Shown here piece after piece: positions 21,654 through 33,249 of a stretch of 64,000 nucleotides of DNA. Source of the stretch: Angiostrongylus vasorum. Taxonomy: Eukaryota > Nematoda > Chromadorea > Rhabditida > Metastrongylidae. A program made the position numbers and the translations under genes. The DNA is taken from positions 744,001 through 808,000 of the forward strand of contig JADANN010000098.1 in the NCBI GenBank assembly GCA_018806985.1, in the 5' to 3' direction. Position 1 is the first letter of the stretch, and each line of letters begins with the position of its first letter. The notes below the pieces were generated by a model that ran no database searches, had not been told where the DNA came from, and was given only the letters and a program-made list of their open reading frames with translations.

Positions 21654-24649
21654 GAACAACTATGCAGTGAGCCAGGGCTCGATGTGTGGATATGTAGAAA
21701 AAGCTCTATCGATGTCGAAATGGGAGCGACGTCTGGCAGTGATCACTAAGGACGGCAAGCTCACCATTTACAAGTACTACTTACTCGACATATGCCCTGG
21801 GTTAGATTTCACTACACGCAACTGCCCGTACTGTACTGAAAAAACCGTTCCGTAGCTGAAGGTACTGGCAGAAATCTTTGCAGCTGGAATCAAAAACAGC
21901 ATTGGAGACTTTTCATTAAAGTATTACTAGTTAAAATTTTATTAAAAAAACCAGTTGAAGTGGCTCACGAAAGAATGGAAATTGTGAATGTGAAACTCGT
22001 CCGGATTTCCTGCATCACAGTGACTCTATGTAAACAGCCGCGTAACTGTGTTCACATCCTTGAATGATTTAGGGATACGAGGCGTATTTATTTCTAAACG
22101 TTTCTTCATAGCTGGATAAAATGGAACGATAACCTGAACTTAAGTCACAGCGAGCTTATAAGGGCCGTTGTGAATTTCGCATTTCTTATGGTCCCTGCTG
22201 TACATGAAAAGCACAGGATAATGGATGATGCGCCTGTCGTTAATCAATCCATAAAAGGTGCCCCATGCTTTCGACATCATCAAGCAATTAAGCATCATGA
22301 GGGTGATTGAAATCATATATGGCCCATACATACGGTGGTTTACCGATGAACCACCTAAGATTCTTTTATTCTCCCAAAAAGCTCTAGTAGTAAACCAAAA
22401 CCTAGTTAGAAGGGATGGAGGACTTGGTGAGACCGAGACGCAAGATCGTACTAGCATTTAAAATGTGCAATGTAAACCCCCTTTTTTTGACAACTTTTAT
22501 CTCGAAAGAACAATACGTATTTCCATCGAAGTTGGCAAGACAATCTTGCCATTTGTTAACGAATTGGCTTAAGCCATGGTGCCCACTCACGGCGATGCTC
22601 TACGACATGTAGATGATTCACTTCAGAGAGCCACTCATTGGCAAGACCTATCGATTGAATACTGTGAAAATTATAAACATGAAACGTTTTCCAAACGGCG
22701 AGATTATTTCACGTATTGAAACAACGGATGGCAAGAAGGTGGGTGAATTCCTGGTTAGCGCTGTGCAATGAACTCGTGAAACTACCCAACGCAGCTGAAC
22801 TGTTGCTGAACATGCTTGTGCAGATTCCCATTGAAAACAGACATCAAGCCAGTCAGTACGAGTTGGTTTCAGTGTCCTAAAATGAAGCAACTAGCAATGT
22901 TCTCTGAAGCCCTTCCACTCTTTCTCTCTCGCCCTCTCTCCTCCTTCTTTCTCCCTCACTCCTCTTTCCAACTCCCTCCTTTTCTTTATCACTTCCCTCT
23001 ATGCCCTTTCTCTGTATCCCCTCTTCCCTCTCAGCCTCTCTCACTCTCTCATTGTCTCTCTCCCATCTCCCTACCTTCCACTCTCTTCCTCAGCTCCCTC
23101 TCCTCCAGTCCCCACTTTCTCCCTCTCTCCGCGTCTTTGTTCTCCTCTTTTTTTTGAGCTCTTTTCTTTCCACTATTTCATTGCCACCTGATAAAAGAGC
23201 TATTCAGACGGTTTAATCTCTTGTAATTCAGTTAAAACTGAAGTTCACCAATGAAAATGCCTCAGCTTGGGCAGCTAAACTAATTCAGTAAGTTTTTCCT
23301 TCTGCAGTGCATTTTTTTCAAATTTTATTTTACACGACCCTCGTCACGTCAAGTTTGTCGATCACAGCAATTCTTGCATTCGATTCCATTCCTCACATCC
23401 GTCATCCATGAATATCTTCGAACTTTCCGCGTGTGGGTTCGGCTGCTCCTTGAAGATTGTCACTTTCTTGCATTGAGATAATGCACAGAGCCATAGAATA
23501 ACAATAATATAAAAAAGAATTGCTCACCCTAGCTAATAATGCAATCGTGCGCGGTGGTATTCCCGCTTCATGTCGCAGGTCTTACAGTTTGCTATCATTA
23601 GGAAGAAAATATGGCCTTGTGCATTACAGTGAATAGCTTACGAATGTCATAAAGCAGTAAGATTTCAGTATTTCCTAGGCTTAGGTTCGATAGAGAGGCC
23701 TACCATCAAAAAGTCAAATATTGGAGGATTATCGGGTCCGATTGTGCTGGCGAATGCGCCCAGTCAGCACCATTCATTGTGATTGGTATCGATCCCACTC
23801 CGAAAGTAGAAATAACTCAAGCCAGCCAGTAGTTTTACGGACGATGGTATACCTAGGTTTTCCATTGGTGGTTGAGCTTCTCACGGTAAAAATGTTGAGT
23901 GGCACAACTCACGTACAGAAGTAGATTCCTCGAAACTCTTGGAGAAATCACCTCTTTAAAGAAGCAGTCCAGAGTAAGTAAATTGGATGCCTAGACGCCC
24001 GCCTTCACGTATCGCATGTGCATCAGTATATCTCTTCGTTTCGACGCCATCTTTGTTGCAAGAACCGAATGCCATCGCATCTTTCAATCAGTGTTATAAT
24101 GAAGGAGTTGATGGCTATTGGCAATGTCTCCACAAATCACTTTACACTCAGAGCAATCCATTTTTTCTCTTTTGTTCTTAAATTTTCTTCCGAATATCGA
24201 ATAGCCAAATCGGTCATGGAGTTGAAATTGCGGCCATTGCAGTATCCAAGGACCGTCAGTGGGTCACCATTCGCATCCTCATAGGAACTACTCGCAAGGG
24301 CGTGGAAGGTCGCATGAGGATGATGGCATGATTATATCGTAAGTCTCTTACTTGTAAACTGTTTACACTTATCCCACATAAAGGCGACCATTAGACCGCA
24401 GCTCAACAACTGCACGTCTCGATATTCGCGATGAAGATCTTCATTGCCTTCTACTAATTTCCCGAATGTCCACTATTTTGTTGACTAGATAAGCGCAACT
24501 TCACTGCGATGGAGAGTGGCACTTCGTTGGGCACATATATTTGGCACTACGAGATTTCTTACAGGATACCCATGAACTCCCGTCTAGATGAGTTTTTGGA
24601 TAGGGACGTCAAAATCCAGCTGAGTTTTGGTGGCGGTAGACATCCATGA
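21654..24649 (+). CDS. PH-like domain protein, 6 exons, 5' end not found
   Basis: Exons are 21654-21773, 22627-22738, 23232-23287, 23679-23828, 24205-24308 and 24489-24649. Every junction is phase-consistent, although the exon 1 donor (gtacta) and exon 5 donor (gtcgca) are weak. Exon 1 gives MCGYVEKALSMSKWERRLAV followed by ITKDGKLTIYK, the opening strands of a pleckstrin-homology fold. Exon 2 is a strand-rich middle (KIINMKRFPNGEIISRIE). Exon 3 gives LKLKFTNENASAWAAKLIQ, the closing helix with the single conserved Trp. Exons 4-6 have no recognised domain (for example CAGECAQSAPFIVIGIDPTP, then LGTYIWHYEISYRIP) and end at TGA. PH domains bind phosphoinositides or protein partners at membranes. 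The first exon starts mid-codon, so an upstream exon is missing. If exon 5 is not spliced at 24308 the protein ends at 24330 instead. Confidence 0.6.
22240..22450 (-). repeat. Degenerate SINE-2 copy in PH-gene intron 1
   Basis: Minus-strand order of SINE-2 blocks (catgctttcgacatcatcaa, gtggtttaccgatga, gggatggaggacttggtgag) with high divergence. Confidence 0.5.
22905..23160 (+). repeat. CT-rich polypyrimidine tract in PH-gene intron 2
   Basis: About 250 bases almost free of purines (tctctctc, ccctctctcc and similar). The Ser/Leu/Pro-rich + frame across it is compositional. It precedes the exon at 23232 by about 70 bases. Confidence 0.8.
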
Positions 24650-25304
24650 AACTCGTCACTTGCAAAGCAAATAGAACACTTGGTGGCGGATTTCTGACGG
24701 TAAACGACGGTGTTTCAGCTGAAGTAATCCTATGTGGAAACCTTCTGGTTTTCCAAACTTTGTTCAGATGTTATTTGCACCCATGCAATTTGTTTCTCCA
24801 AAACGTCTATGAGAAAGTCTAATTGTTTTACAGGCACCTAAAGCAATTCTGGCAAATTTTTTTTGCTAATAAGTAAAGATACCAGTTCTTCCGAATGGTA
24901 GCCAGATCCGCGAGGAGTATACTACTCACCCACACTTGGAGCCATACTGAATTTCTGCGTAAATAATCTTCAAAACCAGCTATTTGTTGTAGAATACGCT
25001 TTAAGAATGGATTTGCTAAGGTGGTGGATGGGAAGATGATATTTAGTGTTGCAAATGACTGCTAGAGCTGAGGGGACAGGTATGTCTTGTCTTTGATTGG
25101 CAAGTTTGCATACTTTCTGACACCAGAAAGGCGGTTGGGGATGTGAAGGGCGGAGGAGCTGCACAGAACGAATGTTTAACCTCTAACCACGTAGACGTAG
25201 AAAATGCATATCATTGGTTGTTTGAAAATTTAGCTATTAATGATTCAAAAGACCGACTTTCTGTAAAATTCTACAAAAATAATCTTTATATTTATTTGTA
25301 TGTT

Positions 25305-25535
25305 CTTATGAACCGACCTTGTTGAGGTGATGTGAGGTTGGTATAAGTTGTCGTTGTTGTTGCTACTCCTACTACTAGTCCCACTCGCAACATCACGGCT
25401 CTGAGGAAGGCGAAGTCACCGAAACGACAGCCATCGACCAATAACAACGACAGCAGCAACGACAGCAACAACAACGACGACAACAACATATACCAACCTC
25501 TTATCAGCTGGATATGATCAGTTCATGTAAACAAA
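25305..25535 (+). repeat. Foldback element H1, second copy
   Basis: The left end (tatgaaccgaccttgttgag, then ggttggtataagttgtcgtt) is matched inverted by aacaacatataccaacctct and tcagctggatatgatcagtt at the right. The arms are short GTT/AAC-rich runs. The centre carries a ribozyme-like core at 25397. Confidence 0.65.
25397..25432 (+). ncRNA. Hammerhead-ribozyme-like core
   Basis: The order is GGCT, CTGAGGA, extra A, a stem-loop (GGCGAAGTCACC), GAAA, CGAC, AGCC. The flanks GGCT and AGCC are complementary and placed as stem I of a type I hammerhead. The expected U before the cleavage base is A here (GAC instead of GTC), and stem II has one mismatch. This copy is probably inactive but keeps the layout. 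Confidence 0.4.
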
Positions 25536-25539
25536 TAAA

Positions 25540-26330
25540 TAAATATATTTCAGCTATTCTTTTCTCTGTCCAATTTTTTTCATCCATGAAATCTCTGCAG
25601 TTCAATCTGCATCGGTTTAGGTTGAATCATTTGGAGGCAAAATGAAAAACCATAGCATCCTCAGCAGCTTCATCGAATCATCTTGATCGATACCTTGATC
25701 TAGATAAAATGCACAAACATTCAGCCTACTTAAGTGCTTAAATTGCTCGTTCTCACCCATCGTGAAGGTCTCTGCTTAACAATTTGCTCAAACCTTTATG
25801 GTTGGTTTCCTGTAAGGACTTGACCGCTGCTGACGTTTGTGTCAGGGTCTCCTTGACGACCACTTACCTTCACTCGAGCCACACCACTGTCCTTCCCATA
25901 CATATTTCGTTTTATGCCACCATATGAGCTGCTCATTAATACTTGTTTTTTCAAGTTGTTTTCAACTATGTCTTAAAAATTAGATATTGCTCGAGGACCT
26001 GAGCTACGAGGACAGGTTTTTTGACCAGTGCACCGGTTCATTGCCAGAAAAAGTTGCCTCTCTGTCCTCTTCGTTGAGCTCTGTTCTTTCGACAGGCTAG
26101 AGGCACCGGCTCGTGTTTTCGCTCGAGAACAAAGAATGAGTTGGTCGTTGAGTTGAAAATTTGAACATGTACGTTGAGATTTGAAAAGTGATCAATGACC
26201 TCTGTCAGAGACCCAAAGGCGACAATGCCACTTATAATGAAGGTTCTGCTTTGTTTTTTCCTTCGAGTATGTTAAACTTACTTGACACTTGAACTGCCCG
26301 TTCTCACTGGCTGTGCTGGCCGCAACATAA
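25540..26330. other. Stretch without a firm gene
   Basis: No exon with two good splice sites and no recognised repeat. Confidence 0.35.
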
Positions 26331-26334
26331 TCAC

Positions 26335-26690
26335 CATTTTTCGGAGAGTTGCTGGTTAAGCCATTGTGGTTCTCTGGAATACCGAGGTCAGCCTGGCCAA
26401 AGCCTGAACCAGGTCCTCACCACCGCAGGCAGTCGTAGCTCTTTTGGATCATAGGGAGATTTGTTACCATGCGACTTTGATACCAGGACGGTAGTGGATC
26501 ATGGTATTGGCTTACTCTTATCTGGGCTTCCTGATGGAAACGCCGGACTCCTTCTCAGCCTGGGAGGTCCTACCGGGGAAAGAATCTTCCCCGCTGTGCG
26601 TCGCAGTCCAACGCCCAGGAACACCTCCCAGCCACAATGAGGCGGTAAACCGTTGGGAGGTCGTGCTTGTTATTCTCGCAATAACTTAGT
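26335..26690 (-). repeat. Repeat-D copy
   Basis: Minus-strand version of the family: ctggttaagccattgtggtt, ggaataccgaggtcagcctg, gcgactttgataccaggacg, ggcttcctgatggaaacgcc. It ends at caatgaggcggtaaaccgtt. Confidence 0.65.
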
Positions 26691-26741
26691 TTAAATGTCT
26701 AAAAGAAACTTCTGATATTTTAAACATCTTGCTAAGTGCAA

Positions 26742-26895
26742 CCACAACGTTTGTGAGATATTTGCAAAACTCCGGACTGCAGGTGTCTTGCGGTGGGGAA
26801 CAAATGCGCTATTACCCATTTCGGGGGGCTAATGCGTTCACCACCACACCATGCGGGTCCTTCGTTTCGCCTGTCTCTCAGTTAGTTCTATCGAT
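26742..26895 (-). repeat. SINE-A copy
   Basis: Minus-strand tail fragment, tRNA-like head and joint (ctgtctctcagttagttcta). The leader is missing. Confidence 0.75.
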
Positions 26896-27144
26896 ATCCT
26901 GTTAAAGTCGTACGTTTTTTAACTAGTAGACAGTACGTTTTAGATTCCATATCAGAAAATTTAAAGCAAAGGTACTTCATTCTCAGTTTCTTCATAGGGC
27001 TTCAACGTCTTCATCTGGCTGGTGCTCCAATAACAACAAGTTTTCATACGCCATCACACTAAATAATTCCTCGGAATCTTCTGATAAAGCCGCCGAAGGG
27101 TCGATATTTTTGGAATATCTCAGCACTCTTGTGTAATTATTCAG

Positions 27145-27270
27145 TTGAAACTAACCTCTGCAGAAAAGGAGCAAGCGGAAACACGACAAGGTTGCGCGGA
27201 GATGTGCCGAGCATGTTGGAACCAATACAAGTTGAACGAGCAAGTGGAGGAAAAGTAGAAGACGATTCGA
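27145..27270 (+). CDS. Candidate exon with two open frames
   Basis: The acceptor taattattcag is followed by two open frames. One runs to TAG at 27258 (LTSAEKEQAETRQGCAEMCR, then ACWNQYKLNEQVEEK). The other continues to a good donor gtgagg (LEPIQVERASGGKVEDDS). I cannot choose between them. SINE-A copies flank it on both sides. Confidence 0.3.
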
Positions 27271-27319
27271 GTGAGGTGGGAAGAGAAGAGAAAACAAAAA
27301 AAATGTTAACTTATTATTC

Positions 27320-27640
27320 TCTTTTAATGGCAGGGTATACTACGAAATATAACTTCAATGATGCTGAGATATTTGCAAAACTCCGGACAGCAGGTGTATG
27401 GTGTTGGAAACGAACGCGCTATTGTCCTTTACGGGGAGTAACGCGTTCACCACCACACCATGCGGGTCCTTCGTTTCGCCTGTCTCTCAGCTGTTTTTAT
27501 CGATTAGTACCATTACGGTCTCGTTTGGTGTGGTGTTGAACGTGTTAGCTCACGGAAAGGGTAATAGCGCGTTCGTTCCACATCGCCAATACCTGCGGTC
27601 CGGAGTTTTGCAATTATCTCAGCATCATTGAAGTTATATC
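27320..27640 (-). repeat. Two SINE-A copies, head to head
   Basis: A minus-strand copy (27320-27500) is followed by a + strand copy that starts inside its head (27528-27640). The tRNA-like parts face each other with a short unique gap. Confidence 0.7.
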
Positions 27641-28069
27641 TTGCAAAGAAAAACACTTTCAAATGTTTGAAATCATTACAATAAGGAGTGTGTGAATGAC
27701 AATAAACAATAAAAGATAAAAAATCAAATAGGCATAGTTGCGCAAGACAGCAGTAAGCATCGTTTACAATAAATAAATTGCCTAGCGTTAACTTGTGACA
27801 GAAGGAAAACTGAAGCACCTAGAGAGTAGTGGCCAGGGACAAAAGTTGACGCAGCTGAAGACGCACATGGGAAATAATGCGTTGACGCATAGCAGATATA
27901 AGCCAGAAATTCGCGATTTCTCCATTATTAGATGAAGCACTCAAGTTATCCGCTAGCACCGTCTCCATCATCGGAACTCGAGAAAATGACGTGCTATTAA
28001 AAACAAACTTGGATTGCCCTTTCATATTTCATACCTTCTATCCCACGGCGAAAATTAAGTGCAGTGGTG

Positions 28070-28225
28070 TGCTCCAGGTTGAGCGACGTCTCCTAACGCA
28101 ACAAATTGCTGCCGTTGTGGCGAGTCATGAATTCAACTGCAGTGTGGCCGTTCGGAACAATCGCCAAGAACTTGGCAACATCACTCACTTGTTTATAAAA
28201 ACCCCGCTAGTAGAGCTAGAATGAT
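28070..28225 (+). CDS. Candidate exon, unknown protein
   Basis: After gtgctccag the frame VERRLLTQQIAAVVASHEFN, then CSVAVRNNRQELGNITHLF, stays open to TGA at 28224. The composition looks coding but the acceptor is only fair and no partner exon is established. Confidence 0.25.
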
Positions 28226-28362
28226 AATTTTCAGAAGCATTTTATGAATACAAAGCGAACAGGACGCTCAACAAAACGCCGCTCTTTGATGAATAAATCA
28301 AAACCTTGGTGAACTAGGTTTGCTAAGGCATGCGAATTCGAAAACACCTTGAACACTTTCAG

Positions 28363-29100
28363 CTTGTGCACTCAATGTTGACCAAATCATCGTCTCGCTC
28401 TTCAAACCAAAGAGATATTCAAGATCAACTCGACGAACTGATACGGCGACACATGATGTATGATATGAGCAATAGCATAGATAGACGATGTTACTCTTCG
28501 ATGCCCCAATGTACGTCAAAAAGTCATTCGGCTTTACGCATTCTTTCGTCTTAATCATGTACCAAAACATTTGGTCTTAATAAGCAATTCTTCAAGTAAT
28601 TTCTCTTAACGGTTTACTGTGATCAGGAGGTTATTCCCAGTGCAGCACTGCAATGCAGGATAGGTTCTTTTCCAGTACTACGGTACTCCTAGCTTTAGAA
28701 AAGTCGAAGTTTTCTCCATAAAGAGCATCTGAGACTATAAGAACTACTTTCTAGTAATATAGAATAAGTGAATTTACTTCGAAAACATCTGTTAAATAGA
28801 GAATAAGCTGAGTCTCAAGCACCAATTTACGAACACCCATCTAACAGAGAAGCATGTCCAGCGAAACGACCTGACAAACTGCGACGTCTACTCCAACCTG
28901 TTCCGTTCTACAATTTCCGTCCCAAACCATCAATTTCTCGTTGGGATAAAAACGACTCAGAACGCTTTGTAGCCGAGAAGGCACATCACCAAACCTGCAC
29001 AAATTCACAAGCGACTTTCATTGACCTGGAAGCCATAAAGTATATTCAGTCCTCGTCGCAATGTGTATTAATCTGGTCCATGAAAAAAGAAGGTTTCTAA
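28363..29100 (+). CDS. Two-exon ORF of unknown function (possibly a decayed PLE N-terminus)
   Basis: Exon 28363-28510 has acceptor cactttcag and donor gtacgt. It joins 28808-29100 in phase and gives about 145 codons to TAA. Exon 1 includes SSSRSSNQRDIQDQLDELIR; exon 2 includes ESQAPIYEHPSNREACPAKR, then PVPFYNFRPKPSISRWDKND and QATFIDLEAIKYIQSSSQC. The second exon has no early ATG. I recognise no domain. A PLE C-terminal fragment lies on the same strand at 30200-30990, which is the right spacing and orientation for this to be the eroded N-terminal part of that element. A host gene is the alternative. Confidence 0.35.
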
Positions 29101-30190
29101 ACATATAGACGATTTCACAAACGATTACTTTGTCCACGAAGCATGGTCGAACGCTATCATACGGCATGGCTTACAGTTTAGTTCCTTAGTCTACTATTAG
29201 TCTACTACTTGCCATAACCATAGAAAAGCGAGTGCGATAGATCGATGTCACGATACGGCCAGCGTGGTCTAACACTGCAATGATTACAGTCGCTATTTTG
29301 CGAAGAACACGGCACATGCACAGTGGACATCGATATCACAATCTTTCAAATTGTAAATAATGCAGAGACGATTGTAAAGCCGCTGAGCAATGTACGAGCC
29401 ATGGATAAGAGTCAAATAGGACATTTTCTATTCTCATTTCAGCTTCCAAATCTGGTCCTCAGGTTTTCGACGAAAAAGTGTTACACCTTTGCACCCCAGA
29501 GTGCTGGGTTCATTGCTTGTTGAGCGTTTTGTAGTTTCCTGGAGTCCTGACGTCTGCCCTAATGGACGTTAGCCCAGGTTGTCACCAAAAACCGCCGCAG
29601 ACTCATATCTGACAGAGATTTGCCACCTTGTCAATAATTAGACTCCAGAACGGCGGTGATTCCTGTGATTAATCTCATGGTCTTATAATTTCTCCTCATG
29701 TTTTCTTTGCATGGTGAAAATTAGTACAACATATTGAAGCGTAATAGAAAAGTTGTAATTACTTTTTTATAATTTAGGGACATATGGAAAGTCTACGCAA
29801 GACCAAGTGGAATAATGTGAAACACTTCAGTGCCTCATTTGTTCTTGCGAACTTCATCCAATAAATGTCTCCTGGAATATTTTCACGCCAGATCTGACCT
29901 ACACGGCAAAGATTCACCTCATCTTGACGACTCAAACTTGAACTTGAAAAATTTATAAGAAAAAAATCTGCCTCATTGGCCAAATGTCTACGGAGTTCTC
30001 CAAAGAAAAATTCAAGAAAAACCAAATTAAAAACCAAACTACCACCGAAGTCAACGATGCATTCGTGGATATCGCCACGTCGTGTTGGGCGAAGCCCTAT
30101 TTGTTGGACGTTTCTCTCTCTTCTGGAGAGAAATTAGAAGAAAAAAAGATTTTGGGAGCTTCTAAATAAAGGTATTTCGTAGGCCGCAAC
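29101..30190 (+). other. Stretch with several short splice-flanked open segments
   Basis: After ttcag acceptors there are open runs such as KSGPQVFDEKVLHLCTPECW (near 29450) and CLICSCELHPINVSWNIFTP (near 29861). An ATG-started frame at 29984-30169 ends EKLEEKKILGASK. These may be exons of the 28.4-kb ORF or remnants of the PLE coding region. I could not build one phase-consistent model. Confidence 0.25.
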
Positions 30191-30199
30191 CGTTTCGGC

Positions 30200-30990
30200 C
30201 AAACCGTTCGTCGAAGAAGTTAAAGTGTAGTAGTGCACAAACCTTCTTGCCATCCTCCACACATGAAAAAAAGCTCTCATCAAGAGCGTACCGAACAGCA
30301 AAATTGTGTGCACAAGAGAAGAGGAAAGGAAAGGATTGCTAAACTTGGCACCATAAATAGCCGTTTCCAATAGCTACGAAGGAAAAGCCACTTGGGTCAG
30401 ACCAAAAGCTAGGATTTTTCTCCAGTTTAATGTTCCAAACCTAAATAAGATTCCTTTCAAGTTGCCCTTCGTTTTAAAAAAGAATTTTCACCCTTCGTTT
30501 CAAATGAATTAAGCTGCTCCAAAAGAGGTGCCGTAGGAGAGGTGGTCTTTAAAGTTACGTTGCAGTTATCTACCTCCCACCCAATGCTCTACGCCGTCAG
30601 CTAGTTCGCAAAGGCCTTTGTAATCGTTTTTGCTGCTCAGGAAATTGTGCAATCTGTCCTAACGGAAGGGTGGGTATTGTATAAGTTCAGGTACTTACAA
30701 AATACTTGATCTTGAGTAAGGCATGTGATGAGGAATAAATTGGGTAAACGGGTTGACCACTTCGTGTCCGCATAAAAAGAACATCTAGACGGAAGAGCTG
30801 AAAATTCGTGAAAGTACTCCTCTAGGTACACGGCACAAAAGCACAATGGCGATGCCTTTGAAATGAATGTTTGGATCGTAGTGCAGGTATGAGAAACATC
30901 AACGCGCCAGACTCTTCTGGCGTTTCGGATAAATTTCAGAAGTTCAAAGATGAAGCGGAAAGACGAATGCCCCACTATCACATGTGATCT
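30200..30990 (+). mobile_element. Penelope-like element (PLE) relic, C-terminal part
   Basis: Three-frame reading shows the PLE C-terminal order with frameshifts: a PPNALRRQLVRKGLCNR block near 30575, a Cys-rich CAICPNGRVG near 30645, KEHLDGRAE near 30775, and an ending LLAFRINF, KMKRKDECPTITCDLATYF near 30920-31000. The last part matches the end of the GIY-YIG endonuclease domain of nematode PLEs (AFWI, PKMN, ITREL). The catalytic GIY-YIG core itself is not intact, so the element is dead. Confidence 0.65.
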
Positions 30991-30999
30991 GGCGACTTA

Positions 31000-31645
31000 T
31001 TTCAAAGAAAAAAGCCTTTTTCTGAGAAGGAGGATTTGACTATCCCATGCTCGAAGAACAGGAAAGGAGTGCTCACCGGAAATCACTGAGAAAAAAAGTG
31101 GAAAATAGGACATTTGAAGGCCGACAGATGCCGGGCGGTGTAATGGTGCTTAAATAGAAGTTTAAGATAACCCGACCTTTTCCAACAACACTGTAACTTT
31201 TCGGATACTACGAATAAACATGATGTTTTCGTTATGCTAGTGACCACCTAACGCTAGAAATTCATTAACACTTATCGGTGTGCTCATCTTTCTTCGATGG
31301 TACAGATGAATACAAATTATTATCTCTCCAGGTTGGTTAGGCATTTGCGGGCCTTTTACAAGTAATTTAGGGGTTATCACAAAGAGGCTCTATACTGAGA
31401 TTTTTTCTACAAAAAACCACCTTAAAACAGTTTGAGATTCAAGTGTTCTTGCGTTAACTCTGAGCATTTTTCTACGTCGTCGACGAACGATATCCCAAAA
31501 AGACCATTAAAATACAAAAAATTGTGAAGTTATCATAAACGATACTGTGATTTATCAAAACACAGATTTACTGGCAAACACGTCAAGCTGGTCCGCACAA
31601 GATTCTGCCAACGAAGAAAAGATGTTCTATCCCCATGCTTTCAAT
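31000..31645. other. Stretch without a gene
   Basis: AT-rich, nothing recognised. Confidence 0.35.
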
Positions 31646-31647
31646 AG

Positions 31648-31930
31648 GGCTCGTGTGGCGCAGTGTTCGGAGTGTTTCGCCTTGTGACACACACATAATA
31701 TCAATCCCCGCTCCCGCGGCACACCAAACCTTCCATCCCTACGGGATGGTCAAATTGGTGCCGGATTGCCTGGAAGAGTAGCAGCACTGACTGGATACAT
31801 CGGTAGGTTACCGCAAATCATTGCAAAGGCCGGATATGCATTCAATCAGCTAGAATGATGCTTAATGAAGTCGAATGCATGGCGCATCCTTCAGGGTTTG
31901 ATCAACGCTGAGAGCTTTCTCCTTTCTAAA
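31648..31930 (+). repeat. SINE-2 copy
   Basis: A full-length + copy: head gctcgtgtggcgcagtgttc, body ttccatccctacgggatggt, ggataca..cggtaggttaccgcaa, and tail gaatgcatggcgcatccttc. Confidence 0.7.
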
Positions 31931-31984
31931 CTTTCAATAATGGCGCTGCAAAAATTCCACCTGCAAGTACAAAAGAGAGATTTT

Positions 31985-32410
31985 AAGATGATGCTGAGAT
32001 ATTTGCAAGACTCTGGACCGCATGTGTCTGCGGTGGGGAACGAACGCGCTATTGTCCTTTTCCGGGGAGTGACGCGTTCACCACCACACCATGCGGGTCC
32101 TTCGCATCGCCTGTCTCTCAGCTAGTTCTATTGATCCGCGCCATCAGCAACCACCCGATTTGGGCTCCCTAGATCAGTCCGTTGACGAGTAATTGCTGAT
32201 GGCGTGGATGAATAGAACTAGCTGAGAGACAGGCGATGCGAAGGACCCGCATGGTGGGTGGTGAACGCGTTACTCCCCGGAAAGGACAATAACGCGTTCG
32301 TTCCCCACCGCAGACACCTGCGATCCGGAGTTTTGCAAATATCTGAGCATCATCTCAATTGTCTTTCACATGGTACCCTGCCGTTAAAGATTAAAAAGTA
32401 GGCAGCAAAT
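31985..32410. repeat. Head-to-head pair of SINE-A copies (long palindrome)
   Basis: A minus copy (about 31985-32165) and a + copy (about 32166-32410) are joined through their leaders. The tRNA-like heads and joints are nearly identical in inverted orientation. Both even share the variant cgatgcgaagg/ccttcgcatcg, unlike other copies, which suggests one was copied from the other. Confidence 0.75.
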
Positions 32411-32689
32411 AAAAAGGTTAAGAGACATTTTAGTATGTTCCCTATGAGTAACATTGTTCGTGACACCATTTCTATAGAGGAGAACAGAAACTGTTGCAGG
32501 ATTCATGCTGCTAAGGACCAAAAATTTAAACATAAAAAACTTCACCTTGACGGAACAAATAGACTTTTGTTTTGCATACATAAAAAGTCTTAAATTTTCT
32601 TTCTCTTAACAATGGACAATTAATCTGCTCAGAATTTAATGTCGGCTTTCAACCTATGCCATATCTCTACGAAGAACAAACTCTATCAA

Positions 32690-33240
32690 TCGAGGTAGAG
32701 CCCGTTACAACATACAGCTTATGGCCAATAAGAAACAAGTTTACTTATACTGGTCGTGCAAAACTTTGGAATTCTGGAATCGACGAAGCCGCTCACTGAG
32801 GTTTCCGCATCGGTTTTGATTCTGAAGCGTTTTTCGCACAGCAGGTTGTCGATATGCATGAGGACCCAGTACAAAATAGCCAAAAAGTCATGCAGGTGTG
32901 ATGCATGAGGCAGAATTTCGTAGCACAGCTCGCAAACTTCTGCAGCGTCTTCAGTGAGACCTGCAGTCAAGCGTTGTCGTGGATAAAGATTAGTCCCACT
33001 CCGTTGAATAACCCACTGTGCAGGCGCTGAAGTTTCTACTGCTTTTCGTAGATTTGCCCGATGTACTTCTCCACCGTAATTTCACTCCAATTCAGGAATC
33101 AACGATAGATTAAACCAGCAGAGAACCACCAAACTTTCTGTATATCTGTCCTTGTAATTTTAGCTTTGATAAGTGTTGCGAAGCTTCATAATAGTCCAAC
33201 CACTAAACCGATCGTTGCTGACGTAGGAGATTCATTTCTC
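32690..33240 (-). mobile_element. Mariner transposase relic (Tc1/mariner)
   Basis: The minus strand reads KVWWSSAGLIYR, SEITVEKYIGQIYEKQ, then an IFIHDNA-like stretch near 32975, a frameshift, AGLTEDA, EILPHASH, HIDNLLCEKRFRIKT and a C-terminal VSGFVDSRIPKF. These correspond in order to the mariner catalytic domain from VWWS..GLIH to FFDSR. Stops and at least one frameshift make it non-functional. The N-terminal half was not found. Confidence 0.65.
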
Positions 33241-33249
33241 GTCGGATGT

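Noticed and set aside
22816..23216. Ser/Leu/Pro-rich 113-codon frame
   Set aside because: Compositional, from the CT-rich tract.
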